Positions 1-6,315 are shown, counted from the stretch's first letter. The stretch is 6,379 nucleotides of DNA from an uncultured Kineosporia sp. (GCA_937859855.1 CALMAR010000351.1:1-6379); one strand, 5' to 3'. Notes: generated from the sequence alone by a model not told the origin. A program made the numbers and translations.

Positions 1-2421
1 CCGCTCCCGCAGGACCTGCAGGAGGGCGTCACGCAGGCAGGGGGACCGCCGCCCGGGTCGCGGTTCCTGGACACCACCCGCGGCCCGGCCAGCACCGGCG
101 ACCCCGACGGCGACCTGGTGCTGGCCGCGATCACGGCGGGCAACCTGGTGCTGCTGCTGCAGCCGCCGCGGGGTTTCGGGGACAACCCGGTGGCGATCTA
201 CCACGACCCGGACCTGCCGCCGTCGCACCACTACCTGGCGGCCTACCACTGGCTGAACAGGCCCGTCGAGGCAGGCGGCTTCGGCGCGGACGCGGCGATC
301 CACCTGGGCAAGCACGGCACGCTGGAGTGGACGCCGGGCAAGAACCTCGGGCTGTCCGCGTCCTGCGCGCCCGATGCCGCGCTGGGCGACCTGCCCCTGG
401 TCTACCCGTTCCTGGTGAACGACCCGGGCGAGGGCACGCAGGCCAAGCGCCGCGCCCATGCCACGCTGGTCGACCACCTCGTCCCGCCGATGGCCCGGGC
501 CGACAGCTACGGCGACATCGCCCGGCTGGAGCAGCTTCTCGACGAGTACGCCGCCGTCTGCGCGCTCGACCCCGCCAAGGGACCGGCCGTTCGCCAGCAG
601 ATCTGGACGCTAATGCGCGCGGCCCAGCTGCACCAGGATCTCGGCATCGACGAGCGGCCCCGGGACGACGAGTTCGACGAGATGATCCTGCACCTGGACG
701 GCTGGCTCTGCCAGGTCAAGGACGCCCAGATCCGGGACGGCCTGCACGTTCTCGGTGCCGCACCCACCGGCCCGGCCCGGGTGCACCTGGTCAACGCCAT
801 GCTCCGGGCACGGCAGCTGTGGGGCGGATCGGTGTCGCTGCCGGGGTTGCGGGAGGCGCTCGGGCTGTCCGTGGACGCCGAGTCCACCGGCGAGGTCGAC
901 GCCGCCGAGGCCGTGGGCGTCGCGCTGGTCCAGGGCCTGGAGGACGCCGGCTGGTCGGTCGACGCCGTCCCGGGGGTGATCGAGGGGGTGCTGTCGAGAA
1001 CCGGCCCGCCGACAGGCCCGTCCCCGGCCCCGAACGCCGATCCGGGCGGTGTCGCGGAGTGGGACCACGCTCGGGTGGACCGTGCCGCGCTGGCCGCCGT
1101 CCTGGAGTTCGCGGTGCGCGAGGTGGTGCCGCGCCTGGCCCGCACGACGGACGAGCTCGATGCCGTGATCCACGCCCTGGCAGGTGGTTTCGTGGCGCCG
1201 GGGCCGAGCGGGTCGCCGCTGCGCGGGCTGGTCAACGTGCTGCCGACCGGGCGCAACTTCTACTCCGTGGACCCCCGCGCGGTGCCCTCCCGGCTGGCCT
1301 GGGAGACCGGGCGGGCGATGGCCGACTCCCTGCTCGAGCGGTATCGCCAGGAGACGGGAGACTGGCCGCGCTCGGTCGGGCTGTCGGTCTGGGGCACCAG
1401 CGCGATGCGGACCAGCGGGGACGACGTCGCGGAGGTGCTCGCGCTGCTCGGCGTCCGCCCGGTCTGGGACGAGGCCTCCCGCCGGATCACGGCCCTGGAC
1501 GCCGTCCCGGCAGCCGAGCTCGGCCGGCCCAGGGTGGACGTCACGGTCCGGATCAGCGGCTTCTTCCGGGACGCGTTCCCGCACGTGGTCACCATGCTGG
1601 ACGACGCCGTCCAGCTGGCCGCCGCGCAGGACGGTCCGGACAACTTCGTGCGCGACCACGTGCAGGCCGCGGTGACCGAGCACGGCGACCTGCGCCGGGC
1701 CACGACCAGGATCTTCGGCTCCAAGCCCGGCGCCTACGGTGCCGGCCTGCTGCCTTTGATCGACACGAAGACCTGGCGGGACGACGCGGACCTCGCCGAG
1801 GTGTACGCGGTCTGGGGCGGGTACGCCTACGGCCGGGGCTTGGACGGGCGGGAGGCCCGGGCCGACATGGAGAGCTCCTACCGGCGGATCGCGGTGGCGG
1901 CGAAGAACTACGACAGCGCCGAGCACGACATCGCCGACAGCGACGACTACTTCCAGTACCACGGCGGGATGGTCTCGATGGTCCGCTCGCTCACCGGGCG
2001 CGCGCCGAAGGCCTACGTCGGCGACTCCACCCAGCCGGCAGCCGTGCGGACCCGCTCCCTGCACGAGGAGGTCTCCCGGGTGTTCCGGTCCCGGGTGGTG
2101 AACCCGCGCTGGCTGGCGGCGATGCAGAGGCACGGCTACAAGGGCGCTTTCGAGATGGCTGCGACCGTGGACTACCTCTTCGGGTACGACGCCACCACCG
2201 GCGTCGTGGCCGACTGGATGTACGGCAAGCGGGCCGAGACGTACGTGCTGGACGACAACATCCGCAAGTGCCTGTCCGAGGCCAACCCGGGGGCGCTGCA
2301 GGGCATGCCCGCGCGGCTGCTGGAGGCAGCCGAGCGCGGGATGTGGGCCGAGCCCGACCCCGAACTGCTGGACGCGCTGCGGCAGGCCTTCCTCGAGGCC
2401 GAGGGCGACCTCGAGGGCTAG
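1..2421 (+). CDS. cobN: Cobaltochelatase subunit CobN, C-terminal part (5' end outside window)
   Basis: CobN is the large, tetrapyrrole-binding subunit of the ATP-dependent cobaltochelatase. With the AAA+ subunits CobS/CobT (or ChlI/ChlD-like equivalents) it inserts Co2+ into hydrogenobyrinic acid a,c-diamide in the aerobic cobalamin pathway, in the cytoplasm. The frame is open from base 1 and gives 806 residues before the TAG at 2419; the family is usually about 1,200 residues, so roughly the first 400 are missing. Seen directly: the CobN/BchH signature HLGKHGTLEWTPGK (bases 301-342), LPTGRNFYSVDPRAVPSR (about 1240-1293), a WGTSAMRTSGDDVAEVL segment (about 1390-1440), and the C-terminal block HGYKGAFEMAATVDYLFGYD (about 2131-2190). 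A Pro/Gly-rich variable stretch lies near 1000-1060. An in-frame GTG at 118 is only an internal Val codon, because CobN-like sequence continues upstream of it. No frameshift was seen. CobS/CobT partners are not in the window; it appears to be the last gene of its unit here. Confidence 0.96.
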   Translation, partial: PLPQDLQEGVTQAGGPPPGSRFLDTTRGPASTGDPDGDLVLAAITAGNLVLLLQPPRGFGDNPVAIYHDPDLPPSHHYLAAYHWLNRPVEAGGFGADAAIHLGKHGTLEWTPGKNLGLSASCAPDAALGDLPLVYPFLVNDPGEGTQAKRRAHATLVDHLVPPMARADSYGDIARLEQLLDEYAAVCALDPAKGPAVRQQIWTLMRAAQLHQDLGIDERPRDDEFDEMILHLDGWLCQVKDAQIRDGLHVLGAAPTGPARVHLVNAMLRARQLWGGSVSLPGLREALGLSVDAESTGEVDAAEAVGVALVQGLEDAGWSVDAVPGVIEGVLSRTGPPTGPSPAPNADPGGVAEWDHARVDRAALAAVLEFAVREVVPRLARTTDELDAVIHALAGGFVAPGPSGSPLRGLVNVLPTGRNFYSVDPRAVPSRLAWETGRAMADSLLERYRQETGDWPRSVGLSVWGTSAMRTSGDDVAEVLALLGVRPVWDEASRRITALDAVPAAELGRPRVDVTVRISGFFRDAFPHVVTMLDDAVQLAAAQDGPDNFVRDHVQAAVTEHGDLRRATTRIFGSKPGAYGAGLLPLIDTKTWRDDADLAEVYAVWGGYAYGRGLDGREARADMESSYRRIAVAAKNYDSAEHDIADSDDYFQYHGGMVSMVRSLTGRAPKAYVGDSTQPAAVRTRSLHEEVSRVFRSRVVNPRWLAAMQRHGYKGAFEMAATVDYLFGYDATTGVVADWMYGKRAETYVLDDNIRKCLSEANPGALQGMPARLLEAAERGMWAEPDPELLDALRQAFLEAEGDLEG

Positions 2422-2441
2422 CTCCACAGAGGGCGAGCGGC

Positions 2442-2451
2442 CCGGTACCGG
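2442..2451. repeat. 10-bp perfect palindrome after cobN
   Basis: CCGGTACCGG reads the same on both strands and begins 20 bp after the cobN stop codon. It has no loop and no following T-tract, so it is not a standard intrinsic terminator. It could be a protein site or chance in G+C-rich DNA. The rest of the 168-bp gap (2422-2589) shows no gene and no convincing terminator. Confidence 0.25.
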
Positions 2452-2577
2452 TCACGGCGACCTCGACCGTCGTCCGGCCCACCCGTTCGGCGTCGGCGTT
2501 CCATTCCGGCGCGCACTTGCCTTGCCGGGATCAAGCATGGGCCGCGGCTGCCGCTGTCGGCATCGGAGATCGCCCGC

Positions 2578-2583
2578 TAGCGT
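2578..2583 (+). promoter_or_regulatory. Probable -10 box of a leaderless promoter for the DinB-like gene
   Basis: TAGCGT fits the actinobacterial TANNNT -10 consensus and ends exactly six bases (CTGCGC) before the ATG at 2590. That spacing is typical of leaderless transcripts in which the A of the start codon is the first transcribed base. No Shine-Dalgarno sequence is well placed: the only GGAG, at 2565-2568, is 21 bp upstream. A -35 box is not clear; CTGTCG at 2554-2559 (18-bp spacer) is the best but weak candidate. The site favours ATG 2590 over the downstream GTG at 2594 as the true start. This is inferred from sequence pattern only. Confidence 0.55.
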
Positions 2584-2589
2584 CTGCGC

Positions 2590-3169
2590 ATGAGTGCCGA
2601 GGCCGACCTCATCCAGCCGGTGCTGCACGCGGGTCCGGCCCGAGCAGTTCGGCGACCCCACGCCCTGCTCCGGCTTCGACGTCGCCGGCATCCGCGACCA
2701 CATCCACGGCTGGCTCACCTACTTCGGCCAGGCGCTGGCGGACCCGGACGGCGGGAAGCCACGGATCGACCCGACCGGAACCGACGCGCCGGGCGACCCG
2801 GGCGAGGCGGCGCAGGCCATCCGTGCCGCGGCCGCCCGGCTGGACCAGGCGGTCCGGGCGGGCGGGGCAGATGCCACCGTGAAACTGGTCGGTGCCGCCC
2901 TGCCGGGCCGGGCGGTGCTCGGCATGGCGCTGTGGGAGTACCAGGTGCACGGATGGGACCTGGCCCGAGGAGCCGGTTGCGAATGGCGCCCCGCAGAGGA
3001 GGCCAGCGAGCTGTCCCTGGCCTTCGCCAAGGACATGCTGACCGACGACTACCGTGGTGAGGGAAGAGATTTCGCCGAGCAGGTCGACATCCAGGGGGAT
3101 GCGCCGGCGCTCGAACGGCTGCTGGGCTTCTCCGGCCGTGACCCGGCCTGGCGCCCACCTGCGGCGTGA
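2590..3169 (+). CDS. DinB-like / MDMPI-superfamily (TIGR03086-type) protein, apparent 1-nt frameshift near N-terminus
   Basis: Putative metal-binding protein of the DinB / mycothiol-dependent maleylpyruvate isomerase superfamily; the substrate is unknown and a thiol-linked enzyme role is only an inference. From ATG 2590 the frame begins MSAEADLIQPVLHA, then the family-like sequence continues one frame over as VRPEQFGDPTPCSGFDV. Dropping one G from the GGG at 2631-2633 joins them into a 192-residue protein, about the usual family size. With that frame, the likely metal ligands are His37 (in RDHIHGW) and Glu116/His120 (in WEYQVHGWDLA, the E-x3-H spacing known for MDMPI). The C-terminal LLGFSGRDPAW is also a family hallmark. 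The unbroken alternative is GTG 2594 to 3169 (191 aa), with an unfamilylike start (PRPTSSSRCCTRV) and no ribosome site. The break may be a sequencing error, a true mutation or, less likely, alternative initiation. Upstream is a leaderless-type -10 box. Confidence 0.85.
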
Positions 3170-3209
3170 ATGTCCCGCGCGCCCCTGTGCAGATCGGGGT
3201 GATCGCGCA

Positions 3210-3245
3210 TACGGTGACATTCGTCTCGAAGCGGTCCAATTGGTC
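3210..3245 (+). promoter_or_regulatory. Possible promoter/operator before the permease-Usp operon
   Basis: The 116-bp gap before the permease start contains TACGGT (3210-3215, a TANNNT-type -10 candidate without a clear -35) and GTGACA (3214-3219, five of six matches to a TTGACA -35, but with only a poor TCCAAT -10 at 15 bp). It also contains the palindrome CCAATTGG (3236-3243), which extends imperfectly to GTCCAATTGGTC (3234-3245). The palindrome would sit near or just after a start site, where a repressor could act. The two promoter readings conflict, so only the region, not an exact promoter, is proposed. Confidence 0.3.
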
Positions 3246-3275
3246 GGCCGGGCCCCGCCACGCCGACAGGCAGGC

Positions 3276-3280
3276 GGAGG
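3276..3280 (+). promoter_or_regulatory. Ribosome binding site deciding the permease start
   Basis: GGAGG, five bases before ATG 3286, is a strong Shine-Dalgarno match with good spacing. It supports ATG 3286 over the in-frame GTG at 3166, which overlaps the previous gene's TGA as GTGA but has no comparable site, and over the in-frame GTG at 3280, which overlaps the GGAGG itself. Confidence 0.75.
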
Positions 3281-3285
3281 TGCGC

Positions 3286-4776
3286 ATGGCCAGGTCCGGC
3301 AACGGTCTCAGGGCAGGTTTGTTCGCGACGCGCGATGTCAGGCAACTGATCGCCGACACCGAGATCGAGGGCGAGTCCCTCAAGAAGGAGGTCGGTGCCA
3401 CCCAGCTGACCGCCTTCGGAGTCGGCGCGATCATCGGCACCGGCATCTTCGTGGTGATCGGAGAGGGTGCGGCCGAGGCCGGTCCTGCGGTGATCCTGTC
3501 CTTCGTCCTCGCCGCCGTGGCGTGCGTCTTCTCGGCCCTGTCCTACGCCGAGCTGGCATCGTCCATCCCGGTGTCCGGCAGCGCCTACACCTACAGCTAC
3601 GCCACCCTGGGTGAGCTGGTCGCCTGGATCATCGGCTGGGACCTCATCCTGGAGTACGGGGTCTCGGTCGCGGCCGTGGCGGTCGGCTGGGGGGGCAACT
3701 TCAACGAGTTCCTCAGCACGGCGTTCAACTGGGAACTGCCGGATGCCATCGCGCTCTCCCCGGAGGACGGCGGCGTCTTCAACCTCCCGGCCGTGTTCAT
3801 CGTCATGCTCATCACCTACCTGCTGGTGCGCGGGGTGCGGGAGAGCGCACGGGCCAACTTCATCATGGTCGCGATCAAGCTGATCGTCCTGGTGTTCTTC
3901 CTGATCGTGGCGCTGACCCTGTTCAGCACCAAGAACTTCCACGACTTCTCACCGAAGGGCACGGACGGCATCGTCAGCGCGTCGGCGATCATCTTCTTCG
4001 CCTTCATCGGCTTCGACGCCGTGTCCACCGGCAGCGAGGAGGCCCGCAACCCCAAGCGCGACCTCCCGCTGGCCATCGTCGGCTCGCTGATCATCTGCAC
4101 CATCTTCTACGTGCTGGTGGCGACCGGCGCGATCGGCATCGCCACCCCGAAGCAGCTGTCTTCCAGCGACGCCCCGCTGGTGGCGGCGCTGGACAAGGGC
4201 GCAGGCCTGCCCTGGGCGGCCGCCATCCTGGCCCTGGGCGCGGTGGTGGCCATCACCAGCGTGATCCTGGTGATCATGTACGGTCAGACCCGGATCTTCT
4301 TCGCGATGTGCCGGGACAACCTGCTGCCGCCGCGGCTGGCCGCCGTCCACCCGCGCTACGGCACGCCGGCGCTGCTGACGATCGGGATGGGTGTGCTGAT
4401 CGCGATCCTGTCTGCACTGGTCCCGCTCAGCGAGATCATCAAGTTGGTGAACATCGGGACCCTGTTCGCCTTCGTGCTGGTCAACATCGGCGTGATCATC
4501 CTGCGCCGGACCCGTCCGGACATGGAACGGCCGTACAAGGTGCCGTTCTCGCCCTTCTTCCCGCTGATCGGCATCGCCTTCGCGATCTACCTGATGACGG
4601 ACCTGCCGTTGACCACGTGGATCCGGTTCGTCGTCTGGCTCGTCATCGGCGTCGTGATCTACGCCGGCTACGGCTACCGGCACTCGAAGCTGCGGCACGA
4701 GCCGGCTGGCGGCCCCGGCGGCTCGGGCGGCTCGGGCGGCTCGGACGACCCCGCAGGTTCGGCGCGGACCGCCTGA
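3286..4776 (+). CDS. APC-superfamily amino acid permease, CAT (cationic amino acid transporter)-like
   Basis: Inner-membrane secondary transporter of the amino acid-polyamine-organocation superfamily, most like the CAT/YfnA-type branch. Import of an amino acid with H+ or by exchange is expected; the substrate cannot be read from sequence. The 496-residue protein has about 12 hydrophobic segments (roughly 43-63, 68-90, 108-134, 167-184, 190-214, 230-250, 262-286, 310-335, 360-380, 385-406, 424-440, 446-464). The TM1 glycine motif GVGAIIGTGIF (45-55) forms the unwound substrate site in this fold, and TM6 plus the following loop carry FIGFDAVSTGSEEARNP (240-256), typical of CAT-type members. An amphipathic N-terminal stretch (about 11-30) precedes TM1. 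The cytoplasmic tail ends in a Gly/Ser-rich linker-like segment (about 475-487). Starting at GTG 3166 would add 40 residues unlike the family. The stress-protein gene follows after 10 bp, suggesting an operon. Confidence 0.93.
   Translation: MARSGNGLRAGLFATRDVRQLIADTEIEGESLKKEVGATQLTAFGVGAIIGTGIFVVIGEGAAEAGPAVILSFVLAAVACVFSALSYAELASSIPVSGSAYTYSYATLGELVAWIIGWDLILEYGVSVAAVAVGWGGNFNEFLSTAFNWELPDAIALSPEDGGVFNLPAVFIVMLITYLLVRGVRESARANFIMVAIKLIVLVFFLIVALTLFSTKNFHDFSPKGTDGIVSASAIIFFAFIGFDAVSTGSEEARNPKRDLPLAIVGSLIICTIFYVLVATGAIGIATPKQLSSSDAPLVAALDKGAGLPWAAAILALGAVVAITSVILVIMYGQTRIFFAMCRDNLLPPRLAAVHPRYGTPALLTIGMGVLIAILSALVPLSEIIKLVNIGTLFAFVLVNIGVIILRRTRPDMERPYKVPFSPFFPLIGIAFAIYLMTDLPLTTWIRFVVWLVIGVVIYAGYGYRHSKLRHEPAGGPGGSGGSGGSDDPAGSARTA
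4717..4743 (+). repeat. Three tandem 9-bp units encoding Gly-Gly-Ser
   Basis: GGCGGCTCG is repeated three times without mismatch, in frame with the permease, giving three Gly-Gly-Ser units in the cytoplasmic tail. The identical codons in each copy suggest recent slippage expansion, so copy number may vary between strains. The segment would be a flexible linker. Confidence 0.85.
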
Positions 4777-4781
4777 GGGGG
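4775..4781 (+). promoter_or_regulatory. Ribosome binding site of the stress-protein gene overlapping the permease stop
   Basis: GAGGGGG lies five bases before ATG 4787 and overlaps the last two bases of the permease TGA (4774-4776). Ribosomes ending the permease would stop on this site, so translation of the two genes is probably coupled. Confidence 0.65.
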
Positions 4782-4786
4782 CGGCG

Positions 4787-5686
4787 ATGAGCGGCTTCAG
4801 CGGGTCCGTGGTCGTCGGCTATCACGCGGATTCCTCCGGAAGGGACGCGCTCGCGCTGGGCGCTACCCTGGCGCGGTCGTTGTCCTTGCCGCTGCTCGTG
4901 GTCAAGGTCTACCCGGATCCGGCGCCGATCGGGCCGGGGCGGGTGGACGCCGAATGGGTCGCCTCCCGGCGGTCCGCATCCGAGGCGGTGCTGAAGGACG
5001 CCGAGGGCCGGCTGTCCGGGGCATCGCTGTCGGACGTCGATTACCTCCTGTTGCCCGCTGCCTCTGCGGCCCGCGGGCTGTCCGACCTCGCCCTGGAGGT
5101 GGACGCCGCCGTGATCGTGGTTGGCTCGGCGGAGACCGAGGGCTACGCCGGTGGCCGGGTGCTGGCCGGCAGTACCGCCGGCCGGCTGCTGTCCGGAGCC
5201 GAGCGGCCGGTCGCGATCGCGCCGCACGGGTATGCGCAGCGGTCCGGATCGGATCGGATCACTCGCGTGTGCGTGGCGTACCAGGACACCGACGAGGGAC
5301 GGCACGCCGCCGGGCTCGCTGCGGACGTCGCCACGCGGGCCGGCGGGTCCTTCATGCTGGTCACGTCCCTGGACGCCGTCACCAGCACCACTCCGTGGAC
5401 CATCGGCGGCGAGGAGGCGGAGAGCGCCTTCGTGGCCACCGCCCGGGAGAGTTTCCAGTCGTCGCTGGACGCCGAGGCGATCCGACTGAGCGATGCGACG
5501 GGGGCGGCACCGCAGACACAACTGTTGATCGGCGACGTCGTCCAGACGCTGGCCGATCTCGACACCGACCTCATGTTTGTCGGTTCCCGCGGTTACGGGC
5601 CGATTCGGACCGTGCTGCTGGGCGGGCTGTCCTCCCGGCTCGTCCGGAGGGCCGGGATGCCGCTGGTGGTCGTTCCCCGTCCGTGA
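4787..5686 (+). CDS. Universal stress protein with two tandem UspA domains
   Basis: Cytoplasmic protein of 299 residues with two UspA folds (about 5-147 and 158-297), the usual tandem layout in actinomycetes. Usp proteins bind ATP or other adenine nucleotides in some members and act in stress, dormancy or transporter regulation; the exact role here is inferred. Domain 2 ends in GSRGYGPIRTVLLGG (266-280), close to the nucleotide-binding pattern G-x2-G-x9-G-[S/T] but with Gly280 in place of Ser/Thr. Domain 1 is more divergent: in GSAETEGYAGGRVLAGS (113-129) the second Gly of the motif is Glu116 and the loop is two residues longer, though the closing Gly-Ser remains. The Asp that often follows strand 1 (VGxDGS) is displaced in both domains (GYHADSS and AYQDTD). 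ATP binding, if any, is more likely in domain 2. The gene starts 10 bp after the permease stop, with a good ribosome site, pointing to one transcript and perhaps a physical partnership. Confidence 0.92.
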   Translation: MSGFSGSVVVGYHADSSGRDALALGATLARSLSLPLLVVKVYPDPAPIGPGRVDAEWVASRRSASEAVLKDAEGRLSGASLSDVDYLLLPAASAARGLSDLALEVDAAVIVVGSAETEGYAGGRVLAGSTAGRLLSGAERPVAIAPHGYAQRSGSDRITRVCVAYQDTDEGRHAAGLAADVATRAGGSFMLVTSLDAVTSTTPWTIGGEEAESAFVATARESFQSSLDAEAIRLSDATGAAPQTQLLIGDVVQTLADLDTDLMFVGSRGYGPIRTVLLGGLSSRLVRRAGMPLVVVPRP

Positions 5687-5790
5687 CGTCGTTTCACCGG
5701 GAAGTGTTCCAGCGCAACCCGTTACGTTGTGATCCGAGTACCCATACGGTCGACGGCCTGCCCACCCTGTACCGGGAGAACCCTGTCTGA

Positions 5791-5814
5791 GCGGTCCTTC
5801 CGGCCACGGACCGC
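5791..5814 (+). terminator. Perfect 7-bp stem-loop, possible terminator of the permease-Usp operon
   Basis: GCGGTCC (5791-5797) pairs perfectly with GGACCGC (5808-5814) around a 10-base loop, about 105 bp after the stress-protein stop codon. No U-tract follows, as is common for proposed actinobacterial terminators, so it could instead be a transcript-stabilising hairpin or an operator. Distance from the stop codon and lack of a T-run keep confidence moderate. Confidence 0.4.
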
Positions 5815-6060
5815 CGGTTGTGGATTCGCGGCGGCCGATCACCCGCATGACGGGAGTGTCAGAAGCCGACCAGCTGCACGACGTGGCATCCGGCGCGCTG
5901 TGCGGGTGCCTGCAACGGCGTGATGATGCGCCCCACGAACACAGGCGGTCGGACCGGGCCCGACGTCACGTCCGGAGCGATGTCCTCGCCTGTGCATCGG
6001 CTGCGGAGAGACCGTCACGATGGATCCCCACGGCGCTGATCATGGACAGGAGTTGCGAAG

Positions 6061-6180
6061 CGCAGCAACGAGAACCGCGAGTTTTGTTATCAGGCAATTA
6101 CTTTAAGTACAGAAGTTGTGGCGGTGAAAACTGTCTCGTACGTCTGGATTTGGTATACCGATGTGGTATCTGTCCTTATT
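6061..6180. other. A+T-rich patch in a G+C-rich background
   Basis: By hand count this stretch is about 44% G+C (53 of 120), against roughly 70% for the flanking genes; the next 120 bases are about 55%. It includes TTTTGTTAT, CAATTACTTTAAGTAC, GGTATACC and a TGGTAT repeated 13 bp apart (6151 and 6164). Such patches in actinomycetes can be promoter regions, binding zones for Lsr2-type nucleoid proteins, or remnants of foreign DNA. No transposase or att-like repeat is visible beside it. Confidence 0.7.
6099..6109. repeat. 11-bp A+T-rich palindrome
   Basis: TACTTTAAGTA is a perfect inverted repeat (5 + 1 + 5) inside the A+T-rich patch. It is the size and symmetry of a dimeric regulator half-site pair, but no regulator gene lies in the window to match it. 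Confidence 0.4.
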
Positions 6181-6222
6181 GTTCCGGTGGCCAACGACTT
6201 TGGTTTCGTTTCGGAGAATGAG

Positions 6223-6235
6223 GTTGCGCGGCAAC
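6223..6235 (+). other. Small perfect hairpin in the leader of the downstream ORF
   Basis: GTTGC pairs with GCAAC around a three-base GCG loop. It lies about 80 bp before ATG 6316 and could fold in the 5' untranslated RNA. Short stems like this occur by chance, so this is a weak call. Confidence 0.3.
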
Positions 6236-6289
6236 AGCTTCGTATGTGTTAACTGAATGTCTCTTGAGGGCAATCCATGCCCGCGGTTC

Positions 6290-6307
6290 AGCCCCACGGA
6301 AGGGACT
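6290..6307 (+). promoter_or_regulatory. Ribosome site partly buried in a hairpin before ATG 6316
   Basis: A Shine-Dalgarno-like GGAAGGGA (6298-6305) ends ten bases before ATG 6316. AGCCCC (6290-6295) can pair with GGGACT (6302-6307) around a six-base loop, with one C-A mismatch, covering the core of that site. If formed, the fold would reduce translation of the downstream ORF until opened. Confidence 0.35.
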
Positions 6308-6315
6308 AGCCCCGC

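Larger units (their letters stand above)
5687..6315. other. 629-bp intergenic region without a convincing gene
   Basis: No frame here shows family-like sequence or the strong G/C third-position bias of the neighbours. The longest + frame (about 5820-6221) begins with ordinary-composition codons and crosses into an A+T-rich patch with unbiased codon use, so it is doubtful. The region holds a 7-bp stem-loop (5791-5814), a smaller CCCG/CGGG hairpin (5842-5854), the A+T-rich patch (about 6061-6180), a palindrome and small hairpins, and the leader of the ORF starting at 6316. It probably serves as end of the permease/Usp unit and as a regulatory region for the next gene. Confidence 0.6.

Noticed and set aside
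610..2427. Long - strand open frame opposite cobN
   Set aside because: Low-complexity His/Val/Gly/Arg-rich product without family features; antisense shadow of cobN codon bias.
2404..2466. 11-bp direct repeat GGCGACCTCGA (2404-2414 and 2456-2466)
   Set aside because: One copy is inside the cobN coding end; short G+C-rich repeats are expected by chance and nothing else suggests att or duplication.
327..2882. Long + strand open frame of about 850 codons overlapping cobN
   Set aside because: Its product is Arg/Gly/Pro/Ala-rich with no recognisable motif; it is the expected out-of-frame shadow of G+C-rich cobN and runs through its stop into the next gene.
3166..3288. GTG 3166 (GTGA overlap) as permease start
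   Set aside because: The overlap suggests coupling, but the extra 40 residues do not look like the family's N-terminus and ATG 3286 has a GGAGG at ideal distance.
5700..5750. TTGTGA/TTACGT with TACGGT as a promoter after the stress gene
   Set aside because: TTGTGA gives only a 12-bp spacer and TTACGT is a poor -35; no gene follows closely.
3949..5848. Long - strand open frames opposite the permease and stress gene
   Set aside because: Asp/His/Arg/Gln-rich or Arg/Gly-rich products typical of antisense reading of G+C-rich genes; the + strand genes have clear domains.
6301..6312. GGGACTAGCCCC as a DosR-type box (Usp genes are often DosR targets)
   Set aside because: It lacks the full 20-bp DosR symmetry, has a mismatch, and lies in front of the last ORF rather than the stress gene.
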